A stretch of DNA of 64,000 bases, taken from assembly GCF_036188265.1 (NCBI RefSeq), contig NZ_CP108093.1:496001-560000 (forward strand), in the 5' to 3' direction. The DNA is from Streptomyces sp. NBC_00247. Its GTDB lineage: Bacteria > Actinomycetota > Actinomycetes > Streptomycetales > Streptomycetaceae. Of the stretch, positions 25,064 to 33,605 are shown in pieces. Numbering within the stretch: the first letter of the stretch is position 1; every line of letters starts with the position of its first letter. The position numbers and the translations under genes are program-made. The notes beneath the pieces were generated by a model. That model ran no database searches. It worked only from the letters and a program-made list of their open reading frames with translations, and was not told the origin of the DNA.

Positions 25064-25633
25064 ATGGCTGACACCTCGCTCACGGGCCGCCGGGTTCTGG
25101 CGATCGTCACCAACTACGGCGTCGAGCAGGACGAGCTGGTGGTACCTGTCGAGCAGCTGCGGGACAGCGGCGCCGAGGTGCACGTGGCGGCCGTGTCCGC
25201 GGACGAGATCCGCACGCTGGTCGGCGACAAGGACCCGGGCAGGACGGTGCGGCCCGACCTGACACTGGCGGACGCCGACCCCACCGCGTACGACCTGCTG
25301 CTCATCCCCGGCGGGACGCTGAACGCGGACTCGCTGCGGCTCCAGGACGACGCGCTGTCGATCCTCCGGTCCTTCACCGGAACCGGGCGGCCGGTCGCCG
25401 CCATCTGCCACGGGCCCTGGGTGCTCGTGGAGGCCGGAGTGGTCGACGGACGGACACTGACCTCCTACGCCTCCGTGCGGACGGACATCCAGAACGCCGG
25501 CGGCACCTGGGTGGACGAGCCGGTGATCAGCGACAACGCCGGAGACTGGGTGCTGGTCACCTCGCGTACACCGGACGACCTCGGCCCCTTCGTCCGTGAG
25601 GCGACGGCCGCGCTCGTCGCTTCCACCGGCTGA
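25064..25633 (+). CDS. DJ-1/PfpI-family protein (general stress protein 18-like)
   Basis: 189-residue PfpI-type protein of the glutaminase-like DJ-1 superfamily. The nucleophile elbow is VAAICHGPWVLVEAGVV with C115 and H116. A conserved glutamate lies in NYGVEQDEL, and DLLLIPGGTLNADSLR precedes. Relatives act as deglycases, glyoxalases or stress chaperones; no single activity can be assigned. ATG preceded by GGAAGGG. It lies 23 bp upstream of a HAD phosphatase gene on the same strand, so they are likely co-transcribed. It may serve in damage repair or stress, by family only. Confidence 0.9.
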   Translation: MADTSLTGRRVLAIVTNYGVEQDELVVPVEQLRDSGAEVHVAAVSADEIRTLVGDKDPGRTVRPDLTLADADPTAYDLLLIPGGTLNADSLRLQDDALSILRSFTGTGRPVAAICHGPWVLVEAGVVDGRTLTSYASVRTDIQNAGGTWVDEPVISDNAGDWVLVTSRTPDDLGPFVREATAALVASTG

Positions 25634-25656
25634 GCACCTCGTCCCAGGAGTGAGCG

Positions 25657-26328
25657 ATGACGCACGCCGCGATCTTCGACGTCGACGGAACCCTCGTCGA
25701 CACCAACCACCTGCACGTGACCGCGTGGTGGGAGGCCTTCCGGCAGGCCGGACACCGCGTCGCCATGCACGACATCCACCGGGCGGTGGGCCTGGGCGGC
25801 GGCGATCTGATCGCCGCGCTCCTGGGCGAGCAGCGCCGCAGGGAGGAGGACGACAGCATCAGCGCCGCGCACACGACGCTCTACGCGACGTACTTCGACC
25901 GGCTGTCGGCCTTCGACGGCGCGGGCCGCCTGCTGCGGGAACTGTCCGGGCGCGGCTGGCACGTCGTGCTGGCGACCTCTGCGACCGGCGCCGAGCTCGG
26001 TGCGCTGCGCCGTGCGCTGGACGCCGACGACGTCGTACGGGCCACCGCCTCCGCGGACGACACCGCCGAGGGCAAGCCCGCCCCCGATCCGGTGGAGCAC
26101 GCGATGGAGCTGGCCGGCAGCACGGCGGAGACCTCCGTGTTCGTCGGCGACACCGTCTGGGACATGAGGGCCGCCGCACGGGCGGGGGTCACGGCGGTCG
26201 GAGTGCTGAGCGGGGGCATCCCGCGCGAGGACCTCGTGGAGTCGGGGGCAGCCGGGGTGTACAGCGATGTCGCGGACCTGCTGAACCGGCTCGGCAGGAG
26301 CCCCTTCGCGCTTGCGGACGCCGGCTGA
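25657..26328 (+). CDS. HAD-superfamily hydrolase (phosphoglycolate phosphatase/beta-phosphoglucomutase-like)
   Basis: 223-residue subfamily IA HAD phosphatase or phosphomutase. Motif I is IFDVDGTLVDT with D8 and D10. The cap helices HVTAWWEAFRQAGHRVAMHD follow. Motif II is VLATSATG, motif III includes the lysine in AEGKPAPDPVEHAM, and motif IV is VFVGDTVWDM. It dephosphorylates a small metabolite or interconverts sugar phosphates; which one is not evident. It follows the PfpI gene closely, suggesting one transcript. ATG preceded by GGAGTGAGCG. Confidence 0.92.
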   Translation: MTHAAIFDVDGTLVDTNHLHVTAWWEAFRQAGHRVAMHDIHRAVGLGGGDLIAALLGEQRRREEDDSISAAHTTLYATYFDRLSAFDGAGRLLRELSGRGWHVVLATSATGAELGALRRALDADDVVRATASADDTAEGKPAPDPVEHAMELAGSTAETSVFVGDTVWDMRAAARAGVTAVGVLSGGIPREDLVESGAAGVYSDVADLLNRLGRSPFALADAG

Positions 26329-26379
26329 GGTACGGGCTTTTCGGCCCGGGAGACACCGGAGACACCCCGTAAGGCTCCC

Positions 26380-27018
26380 TCAGCCCTGGTCCGGCAGCAT
26401 CTCCGAGGTGATGGCCCAGCGCTCGTGGTCGCGCCAAGCCCCGTCGATGTGGAGGAAGTCCGGCGAGAACCCTTCGAGTCGGAACCCGGCCCGCCGTACC
26501 AGTGCGATCGAACTCGCGTTCTGGGGCTGCACATTGGCCTCCAGCCGGTGCAGTCCCAGGGGACCGAAGGCGTGACGGAGCACGAGCCCGAGGGCTTCGG
26601 ACATCAGTCCCCGCCCCGCGGCGTGGGCGAATGCGCCGTATCCGAGGGCCCCGCAGCGGAAGGCTCCGCCGACGATGTTGTTGATGTTGACAAAGCCGGC
26701 GATCGCGCCGCCCGCCGACCGTTCGCAGACGAGGAAGCCCTCCTTGTCGGGGCTCTCCAGCAACCGCCCCGCGTAGGCGACGTACGCCTCTTCCTCGGTG
26801 GGCGGGAAGAGCCAGGGGTGCTGTGAGGAGCGGCTCTCCCTCGCGCGCGCCGTGAACTCGGCGGCATCCTCCGGGGTGAAGCGGCGCAGCGAGGTCAGCG
26901 GCCCTTGCGGAAGGTTCGTGCCGGGGCGCGTGGCGGACGGGGCCTGCGCGGGGGCTTCGGACGCGGCGGAAGCCGGTGCGTGCGGCGCGCCGGCGCCATG
27001 ATCACAGGATACGTGCAT
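26380..27018 (-). CDS. GNAT acetyltransferase, RimJ/RimL-like
   Basis: 212 residues; the first 30 or so are Ala/Pro-rich and may be untranslated if a later start is used. The domain begins LTSLRRFTPEDAAEFTARAR and contains FVNINNIVGGAFRCGALGYG, then the acetyl-CoA site AHAAGRGLMSEALGLVL. The RimJ-type HRLEANVQPQNASSIALVRR and AGFRLEGFSPDFLHIDGAWR close it. It is related to ribosomal-protein-alanine acetyltransferases, though the substrate is unproven. Convergent with the HAD gene; an 80-residue membrane protein gene lies upstream on the same strand. Confidence 0.9.
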   Translation of the reverse strand: MHVSCDHGAGAPHAPASAASEAPAQAPSATRPGTNLPQGPLTSLRRFTPEDAAEFTARARESRSSQHPWLFPPTEEEAYVAYAGRLLESPDKEGFLVCERSAGGAIAGFVNINNIVGGAFRCGALGYGAFAHAAGRGLMSEALGLVLRHAFGPLGLHRLEANVQPQNASSIALVRRAGFRLEGFSPDFLHIDGAWRDHERWAITSEMLPDQG

Positions 27019-27120
27019 CGTCCCACGGTAGGACGGGCCGGACGGAAGCGGAAGTTTCCACCCGGCAGCTCTCCCGTGTCCCTCCGCACCGGCTCCACCG
27101 GCTGTGCCACCGTCCGGGCG

Positions 27121-27360
27121 TCACCTGTTCCGCCGCCGGAACACGTACCCCCCGCAGACGAGCCCCGCGAGGAAGACGCCCAGCAGGGCGAGCCAGAGTG
27201 GCATGGTGACGGTGGGGACGATGACACGGATGGTCACCTTCCCGGTGTTCACGCAGATGAAGACGATCGCCAGCACGGCGATGACGGCGACGACGACGCG
27301 GCCGGGGGTGAGAAGCCCGTTCTTGGCGCTGCCGTCGCTGGACACGTTCTTGGGGCTCAT
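27121..27360 (-). CDS. small LapA-domain (DUF1049) membrane protein
   Basis: 79-residue protein with two hydrophobic helices, VVVAVIAVLAIVFICVNTG and LWLALLGVFLAGLVCGGYV, ending in RRRNR. The order and the TVTMPLWLALL spacing match the lipopolysaccharide-assembly LapA domain family. In actinomycetes these are simple membrane proteins of unknown role. The chosen ATG is near-consensus; 13 upstream codons are dropped. It is too short for confident functional statements. Confidence 0.75.
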   Translation of the reverse strand: MSPKNVSSDGSAKNGLLTPGRVVVAVIAVLAIVFICVNTGKVTIRVIVPTVTMPLWLALLGVFLAGLVCGGYVFRRRNR

Positions 27361-27488
27361 GGGTCCGGCCTTTCCCTCAGGGCTGTCCCGCGAGGGCACG
27401 GGCCGACGCGACCGCCCTCCGGCGACCAGGATGCCCCCGAAGGACGCCCCGCGACCGGTGGTGTGCGTCCGTTCGGGTGACAGTGGGC

Positions 27489-29264
27489 TCAGCGTGCCGG
27501 GACCACCGGCAGCTCCAGTACCCCGGTGTCCCCCGACGAGGACGCGACGGTGACGGGCTTGGCTCCCTTGTTGCCGTAGTACGCGGTGTCGCTCCCCGCG
27601 ATCACGAGGCGGAGCCGGTGGCCGGCGGCGAACCGGTGGACGATGGCCGGCAGCCGCACGGTGAAGGACCGGGTCACGTCGGGTACGCGCACCGGGGCGA
27701 CCAGCCGGTGGACGAGCTCGGCGGACCCGTCGGGGGCGAGGTCGTACACCTTGACGAAGAGCACGAGCCGGTCGGCGGCGTCCCGGCTGTCCTGGACGCT
27801 CTGCGCCTTCGGGGAGGACACCCGCAGCCGGGCACGGGGAGCGCCGACGACGTCGAGGCCGGCGGCCAGCGGGGCGGAGGTCCAGTCGAGGTGGGTGCCG
27901 GCGGTGTCGTACGGGTCGATGTCGGGCAGCCCGGTGAGTCCGGACAGCGAGGTCTCCGAATGACTGCTGGGCAGTGGCCAGTTGGTGTACTTCCGACTGC
28001 CGGGGACCACGTCCGAGCGACGCTCGGTCAGTCTGCCGTCGCCGGACAGGTACAGGACGTACGAGGGGACGGGCAGCGCGTCGGCGGTACCGTAACCGCT
28101 GGTCCAGTCGCGGTAGTACGCGAAGGCGGGCCCGGTGTCCGCGGCCCGGTGGTGGAGGTAGCGGTCGAACCAGGCGAGGATGCGGCGGCCGACGTAGCTG
28201 GTCTCCAGGTTGCCCTGGGACAGGTCGAGTTCACCGGGTGTGGCGCCGCCCCCGCTGTGCCCCCAGGCCTGCCAGATCATCTTGGCGGTGGTGCCACGTG
28301 CGCGCAGGGCGTCGTACGTGGCGGTGGCCTCGTTCAGGTTGAACAGGGTGTCGGCCTGGCCCTGCACCAGGAGGGTGGGCGCCTCGACCCGGTCGAGGTA
28401 GGAGGCCGGGGAGACGCTTCGCGTGTAGGCGAGCACGGCCTCGGACTCCTCGGCCGGGTAGCGGCCGGAGTTGAGGAAGCTGATGGTGTCGCAGGCCCGT
28501 GGGGTGAAGTGGAGGCAGTCGAGGGCGCCGAAGCGTGACGGGTCGAGGCTGGGGGCGAACAGCGGCTGCCCCTCCCCCAGCAGGTAGAAGCCGTTGGTCC
28601 ACTGCCATTTGAAAACCCCGGGGGCGCGGGAGGCGGCTGCGCCGCCCGCGATGTTGTTGGGCGCGAGCGAGTAGCCGAGGTCGTTCCAGGTGATGAGCGG
28701 GACGAGCGCGTCGACCCGGTGGTCGACGGCGGCGGTGGCCAGTTGGACGGCCCCGCCGTACGATCCCCCGATCATGCCGACGCGCGGGTCGCCCGTCCCG
28801 TCGAGTCGGACGAAGTCGGCCCGGGTGCCGTCGTCCGCCGCCCGGGTGCCCGCGAGGAAGTCGACCAGCCCGGAGGCGGCCTTGCCGTCGGCCTCCGGGG
28901 CGTCGAGGGTGATCAGGCAGCCGGACCGGCCGAAGCCCAGGCCGGAGTAGACGAGCCCCACGTAGCCGCGGGCGGCGAAGGCCCGGCCGAGGGCGTCGGT
29001 GGAGCCGTCCGACTTGCTGCCCGCGAATCCGTTGGTCGCCAGCACCGCCGGTACGGGATGCGCGGCGTCGGCTCCGCGCGGGCGGTAGAGGTCGGCGTCG
29101 ACGGTGCAGTCGCGCCCTCCGGCCTGCACGGTGAACTTCAGCGGGGTGACGGTGTACGGCTCCTGTGCCGCACGGGCGGGGGCGGCGAGGACGAGCGGGG
29201 CGGTCAGTGCCGCTCCGGCGAGGGCTGCGAACGGTTTCCCGAACCTGGCGACGACAGCTGACAC
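27489..29264 (-). CDS. secreted CocE/NonD-type X-Pro dipeptidyl-peptidase-like hydrolase
   Basis: 591-residue exported serine hydrolase. A signal peptide starts VSAVVARFGKPFAALAGAAL and probably ends at APARAAQ. The alpha/beta-hydrolase domain has nucleophile serine in GMIGGSYGGAVQL, an aspartate in LLVQGQADTLFNLNEA and histidine in AWGHSGGG. A C-terminal jelly-roll domain (LRLVIAGSDTAYYGNKG region) is typical of the X-Pro dipeptidyl-peptidase/cocaine-esterase family. It likely cleaves peptides or acyl esters outside the cell. GTG chosen because GGAGG lies six bases before it and the result begins directly with a signal peptide; 60 upstream codons are discarded. A promoter candidate lies about 200 bp upstream. 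Confidence 0.88.
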   Translation of the reverse strand: MSAVVARFGKPFAALAGAALTAPLVLAAPARAAQEPYTVTPLKFTVQAGGRDCTVDADLYRPRGADAAHPVPAVLATNGFAGSKSDGSTDALGRAFAARGYVGLVYSGLGFGRSGCLITLDAPEADGKAASGLVDFLAGTRAADDGTRADFVRLDGTGDPRVGMIGGSYGGAVQLATAAVDHRVDALVPLITWNDLGYSLAPNNIAGGAAASRAPGVFKWQWTNGFYLLGEGQPLFAPSLDPSRFGALDCLHFTPRACDTISFLNSGRYPAEESEAVLAYTRSVSPASYLDRVEAPTLLVQGQADTLFNLNEATATYDALRARGTTAKMIWQAWGHSGGGATPGELDLSQGNLETSYVGRRILAWFDRYLHHRAADTGPAFAYYRDWTSGYGTADALPVPSYVLYLSGDGRLTERRSDVVPGSRKYTNWPLPSSHSETSLSGLTGLPDIDPYDTAGTHLDWTSAPLAAGLDVVGAPRARLRVSSPKAQSVQDSRDAADRLVLFVKVYDLAPDGSAELVHRLVAPVRVPDVTRSFTVRLPAIVHRFAAGHRLRLVIAGSDTAYYGNKGAKPVTVASSSGDTGVLELPVVPAR

Positions 29265-29730
29265 CGCGGACCTCCACACCCGGGGCACCGGAACCACCGG
29301 CCGACGCCCGAACAGAAACACCGAAGCGTCGCAACGCGCCGGACTCGCGCAGACCCGGCCCCGCACGGCGCGAACCGCCGGCATTGCCCCCGGCGCGACC
29401 GGTGGCGTGTCCGGCGCGAGAAACAGCGAGGTCACCGACCCCATGATGACAGATCGTGTTCATGCTGTGACACGGGGTGGTCCGGTGTCAACGCTCCGGC
29501 CGCGGATTCCCCCCGAGGGAGTCGCCGACCGCTCTTCCCGGACCCCCCGGACCGCTCCGACGCGCACGGCCCGAGGCGGGGAGGCCGGCCGAACCACGAC
29601 CCGGCCTTCGGGGCGCGCGGCGTCGCCACCGCAAGTGCGGTGTCGTGGCGTGGAGTTCAGCGGCCGGCGAGTCCGCCGACCCGCCCGGGCCGGTGGCGCG
29701 CACGTCTGCCGGTCGTGCTTTACTCGCGCG
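29265..29730. other. 466-bp divergent intergenic region with candidate promoter
   Basis: Gene-free region between the secreted peptidase (minus) and peptidase E (plus). On the minus strand TTGACA (29486-29491) and CAGCAT (29462-29467) are 18 bp apart. They could drive the secreted peptidase, with a leader of roughly 190 nt. On the plus side only a TTTACT six bases before the peptidase E ATG is notable. The rest is GC-rich with no coding character. Confidence 0.4.
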
Positions 29731-30399
29731 ATGGATCTTCTCTTGACGGCGGGCGGCCTGCGCAACGGGACACTGCGGGAAGCCCTGCGGGACATGCTGG
29801 GAAAGCCGTTCGAAGCGGCGAACGTCGTGTATGTGCCCACGGCGTCGGTCGCCGAGCCCGGGGACCACAGGTGGCTCCTCGCGGACATGATCCGGGTGCA
29901 GGGCCTCGGCTGGCGTGAGTTCGACGTCCTGGAACTGAACGGCCTGCCCCGGCGGACGGTGCTCGACCGGCTGCTCCACGCCGACGTCATCCACGCCGGG
30001 GGCGGCAATCAGTACCACCTCGCGCGCAGCATCACGGGCAACGGCCTGGCCGACGGCTTCCTGGAGGCGCTGGAGAGCCGGGTCTACGTGGGGCTCAGCG
30101 CCGGATCGATGATCTTCAGCCAGAACCTCACCGCGCACTCCGCCGAGGTCATGGGGGACACGGCGGACCTCCACGCACTCGGTGCGACGGCCCTGGAGCC
30201 GCCGTTCGGCCTCTTCGACTGGTACCTGAAGCCCCACCTGAACTCGCCGGACTTCCCCGAGCGGGACGACGCCTGGGCCGATCGCGTCGCCGCGCGGGCG
30301 GACTTCCCGGTCTACTTCATCGACGACGACACGGCCGTCCGCGTCAGGGACGGCGAGGTCGACGTGGTCTCCGAGGGCCGGTGGCGGCTCTCGCCGTGA
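29731..30399 (+). CDS. peptidase E (S51 dipeptidase E / cyanophycinase-like)
   Basis: 222-residue cytosolic serine peptidase of family S51, which typically removes N-terminal aspartate from dipeptides. S123 lies in the family elbow VGLSAGSMIFSQN. DVIHAGGGNQYHLARSI is the conserved glycine loop, and an ALEPPFGLFDWYLKPHLNSP histidine region supplies the triad partner. The length is normal for S51. Start at ATG; no ribosome site is obvious, so it may be leaderless. It neighbours a cluster of other peptidase genes on the opposite strand, separated by a very strong hairpin. A shared role in peptide turnover is plausible but unproven. Confidence 0.9.
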   Translation: MDLLLTAGGLRNGTLREALRDMLGKPFEAANVVYVPTASVAEPGDHRWLLADMIRVQGLGWREFDVLELNGLPRRTVLDRLLHADVIHAGGGNQYHLARSITGNGLADGFLEALESRVYVGLSAGSMIFSQNLTAHSAEVMGDTADLHALGATALEPPFGLFDWYLKPHLNSPDFPERDDAWADRVAARADFPVYFIDDDTAVRVRDGEVDVVSEGRWRLSP

Positions 30400-30522
30400 C
30401 CCGTCGCACGGCGGAAAGGGCCTCCTCGGCCCCGGCCGCCTCCTGAGCCCCGGCCGCCACCTCTGCCCCGGCCGTCGCGGACGGCCCTCGCCGGGTCCCG
30501 GCTCCGCACCACGGCCCCGCCC

Positions 30523-30568
30523 GGCGGCCGCCGCGTGCCCGGGGAGCCCCGGGCACGCGGCGGCCGCC
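30523..30568. terminator. 22-bp-stem bidirectional terminator
   Basis: A perfect 22-bp inverted repeat with only two bases between the arms (GGCGGCCGCCGCGTGCCCGG is the left arm start) separates the convergent peptidase E and LD-carboxypeptidase genes. It is the strongest hairpin in the left half of the window. Confidence 0.8.
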
Positions 30569-30583
30569 CGGCCCGCCCCGCCG

Positions 30584-31549
30584 TCAGATCAGCGCGGGCA
30601 CCTCCACCGTGAGGGTCGCGGGCCCGCCGTCCGAGGGGGCATCCAGCACGGCGGGGAGTCCGAGCGGGACGGTGATCGTGGTGGGGCCGTGGCCGAATCC
30701 CAGCTCCTCGACGACGGGCACCCCGAGGGAACCGAGCCGGTCGGCGAGCACCGCGCGGACCCGGTCGTACGGTCCGCAGCTCTCCCAGGAGCCGCAGACC
30801 ACTCCGGCCACGCCGTCCAGTGCGCCGGAGCGCAGCAGGTGGGTGAGGAAGCGGTCGACGCGGTACGGGTCCTCGGTGACGTCCTCGATGAGGAGGAGGC
30901 CGCCCCGGGCGGAGGTGCGGGCGCCGGGGGTGCCGAGGTCGGCGGCGAGGAGGCTGAGGCATCCGCCGTAGGTGACGCCCCGGGACCGGCCGGGTACCAG
31001 GGAGGCCGCGGTCTCCAGGCCCAGGGTCCGTACCGATTCGGGTGCGAAGAGGGTGGCGCGAAGCGCGTCCTGGGTGGCCGCGTCCTTGAGGAAGGTCTCG
31101 GCGCCGGCCATCGGGCCGAGCAGGGTGGAGAACCCCGCGCGCAGCGCGAAGGCCTCGTGGAGCACGGTGACGTCGCTGTAGCCGACGAACGGCTTGGGTC
31201 CGGCCGCACGGATGGCGGTCCAGTCGAGCAGGTCGACCATGCGGTGTGCGCCGTAGCCGCCGCGGGCGCAGAGGATCGCGTCCACGGACGGGTCGCACCA
31301 GGCTTCCTGGAGGTCCTGGGCGCGGTGTTCGTCCGTTCCGGCGAGGTAGGGCAGTTCGGGGTGGACGTCGCGGGCGTGCGGGGCGGCGAAGGGATCGAGG
31401 TCCCAGCCGCGCAGGATGTCCAGCCCGGCGTCCATCCGTTCGGCGGGCACGGGACCGCTGGGCGAGACGATGGCGACCCGGGCGCCGGGCCGCAGCCTGG
31501 CGGCCCGTGCGAGCGGTGCCGGGCCGGTTCCGGTGGGCAGGGTGGTCAT
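30584..31549 (-). CDS. LD-carboxypeptidase family protein (S66, muramoyltetrapeptide carboxypeptidase-like)
   Basis: 321-residue S66 serine peptidase, which in cell-wall recycling removes the terminal D-alanine from murein tetrapeptides. The triad is recognisable: serine in FVGYSDVTVLHEAFA, glutamate in LLIEDVTEDPYRVDRF and histidine in LGFGHGPTTITVPLG. The N-terminal RVAIVSPSGPVPAERMDAGL is the usual family opening. No signal peptide is seen, consistent with cytosolic recycling. Its ATG overlaps the stop of the S9 peptidase gene by four bases, so it is the last gene of the four-peptidase operon. Confidence 0.92.
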   Translation of the reverse strand: MTTLPTGTGPAPLARAARLRPGARVAIVSPSGPVPAERMDAGLDILRGWDLDPFAAPHARDVHPELPYLAGTDEHRAQDLQEAWCDPSVDAILCARGGYGAHRMVDLLDWTAIRAAGPKPFVGYSDVTVLHEAFALRAGFSTLLGPMAGAETFLKDAATQDALRATLFAPESVRTLGLETAASLVPGRSRGVTYGGCLSLLAADLGTPGARTSARGGLLLIEDVTEDPYRVDRFLTHLLRSGALDGVAGVVCGSWESCGPYDRVRAVLADRLGSLGVPVVEELGFGHGPTTITVPLGLPAVLDAPSDGGPATLTVEVPALI

Positions 31550-33585
31550 CGCTTCAGCTCCAGGGCCGGGACGTCGACTCCGTCGATGCCGAAGGTCTGC
31601 GCGTAGAGGGAGAGTTCGGCCTCCAGGGCGCGGATCAGGGTGGCTTCCAGCCGGAAGCCGTGGCTCTCCCCCGCGAAGGTGAGGTAGGCGTGCGGGATGC
31701 CGCGTCCCTCGATCGCGGCGAGGAAGCGCTCGCACTGGACGGGCGGGCAGATCACGTCGTCCAGCCCCTGGAGCAGCAGGAACGGGGTGCGCAGTCGGTC
31801 GGCGTGGGTCAGCGGAGAGCGCTCGCGGTAGCGGTCGGGCACCTCGGCGAGCGGGCCGACCAGGGACTCCAGGTACTGCGATTCGAAGTCGTGGGTCTCG
31901 CCGACCGCCCAGCCGGTGAGGTCCAGGATGGGGTAGCTGATGGCCCCGCAGGCGTAGAGACCGGTGCTGGTGAGGGAGGCTGCGGTGGTCCAGCCGCCGG
32001 CGCTGCCGCCCCGGATCGCCAGCCGGGACCGGTCGGCCGAGCCTTCGGCCGCGAGCGCCTCGGCGACGGCGGCGCAGTCCTCGACGTCCACGACGCCCCA
32101 CTGTTCGCGGAGCCGTTCGCGGTAGGTGCGCCCGTAGCCGGTGGATCCGCCGTAGTTGACCTCCACGACGCCGATGCCGCGCGAGGTGAAGTACGCGACC
32201 TCCAGGTCGAGGGCGAGCGGGACGCGGCTGGTCGGGCCGCCGTGCGCCCAGACCACGAACGGCGGCAGTTCGCCCTCGGGGCCGGTGTGGCCGGGGTTGC
32301 GGGGCGGGTACACCAGCGCGTGGACGTCGCGGCCGCCCGGCCCGGAGAAGGTGCGTTCCTGCGGCTGGGGGTAGTAGGCCGGGTCGACGGCGTCGGTGTG
32401 CGGTGCGCCGATGGTCCGGGTGTGGCCGGTGGAGGTGTCCAGCTCGACGACCTCGTACCCGGTGCACGGGCTCGCGGCGACCCCGATGACGCGGTCGCCC
32501 CGGACGGCCAGGGTCTCGGCCCAGGCGGTCCAGGGTCCGGCCACGTCGACGAGTTCGCCGGTCTCCGGGTCGAGCACGCCGAGCCGGGTGGTGCCCGTGC
32601 CGTGGAGGACGGCGATCAGTCCGTTGTCGAGCGGCTGGAACCAGCGCAGGCCGATCTTCCAGAGCGGTCCTCCGAACTCCTCGCCCCGGCCGGGGCAGAG
32701 GGTGGTGGTCGGTACGGCTCCGCCGGAGACCGCGTCGGGCCGGACGCGCTGGAGCTGCCACCAGTCACTGATGTCGGAGACGAAGAGCAGGGAGCCGTCC
32801 CGGTCCCACTCCACCTGGCAGACCGATTCGTCGGTGTCGCCGACGAGCGGCCGGATTCCGGTGAAGGTGCCCTCGTCGGTGACCTCGGCGAGCATCACGA
32901 CCGTGCCGTCCCACGGCATCCGCGGGTGGTCCCAGGCGATCCAGGCGGCCCGGCGTCCGTCGTGCGAGAGCCGGGGCCCGGTGACGAAGCGGTGGCGGTC
33001 GTCGGAGAGTTCGGTCACGGCGGCGCGGTCGGTGGCGGCGGAGCCGTCCAGCGGTACGGCGGCCACCACCCGGCGCACGTCACTGGCGCCTTCGCCGGTG
33101 AACTCCTCACAGACGCACCAGACCTCGCCCCGGTCCGGGTGGATCTGCGGGTCCACCCAGCGCAGCCCGCCGCCGGTGGCGGAGACCGGGGTGAGCGGCC
33201 ACGGGGCGTCCGGGCCGTCCGGGGCGTACGCGTAGAGCCGCTGGTCGGCGAAGTGGACGAAGACGACGAGTGGGCCTCCCGAGGCGCGGGCGACTCCGGC
33301 CCACGGCTGTCCGCCGTACTCGATGACCCGGCTGCGGGCGTTCCACGGTGCGGGCAGCACGGTGGTGATCTCGCCCTCCGCGCTCCGGCGCACCAGGGCA
33401 CGCCGGCCTCCTTCGGCGGGGCGGGGTTCGGTCCACCAGACCTCCTCGCCGACGGTTGCGACGTACTCCGGGCGGCCGTCGTGCGAGGCGGCGAGCGCCG
33501 CGTCGACGGGCGTGGACCAGGTGCCGTACGGGGCCGGGGCGGGCGTGGTGGTGGGCTGGGCCGTGCTGGGCTGGGTGGACGCCAT
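31546..33585 (-). CDS. S9 prolyl oligopeptidase-family peptidase
   Basis: 679-residue cytosolic serine peptidase. The N-terminal two-thirds form a beta-propeller-like region, for example PEYVATVGEEVWWTEPRPAE. The C-terminal alpha/beta-hydrolase domain has S528 in AIRGGSAGGWTTAAS, aspartate in LLLQGLDDVICPP and histidine in TFAGESHGFRLEA. It is closest in style to dipeptidyl aminopeptidase/acylaminoacyl-peptidases, which trim oligopeptides. ATG chosen at the family-appropriate length. It sits 20 bp after the M20 gene and overlaps the LD-carboxypeptidase gene by four bases, so all are one operon. Confidence 0.93.
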   Translation of the reverse strand: MASTQPSTAQPTTTPAPAPYGTWSTPVDAALAASHDGRPEYVATVGEEVWWTEPRPAEGGRRALVRRSAEGEITTVLPAPWNARSRVIEYGGQPWAGVARASGGPLVVFVHFADQRLYAYAPDGPDAPWPLTPVSATGGGLRWVDPQIHPDRGEVWCVCEEFTGEGASDVRRVVAAVPLDGSAATDRAAVTELSDDRHRFVTGPRLSHDGRRAAWIAWDHPRMPWDGTVVMLAEVTDEGTFTGIRPLVGDTDESVCQVEWDRDGSLLFVSDISDWWQLQRVRPDAVSGGAVPTTTLCPGRGEEFGGPLWKIGLRWFQPLDNGLIAVLHGTGTTRLGVLDPETGELVDVAGPWTAWAETLAVRGDRVIGVAASPCTGYEVVELDTSTGHTRTIGAPHTDAVDPAYYPQPQERTFSGPGGRDVHALVYPPRNPGHTGPEGELPPFVVWAHGGPTSRVPLALDLEVAYFTSRGIGVVEVNYGGSTGYGRTYRERLREQWGVVDVEDCAAVAEALAAEGSADRSRLAIRGGSAGGWTTAASLTSTGLYACGAISYPILDLTGWAVGETHDFESQYLESLVGPLAEVPDRYRERSPLTHADRLRTPFLLLQGLDDVICPPVQCERFLAAIEGRGIPHAYLTFAGESHGFRLEATLIRALEAELSLYAQTFGIDGVDVPALELKR

Positions 33586-33605
33586 GGATGATTCCCCCGT
33601 CGTGG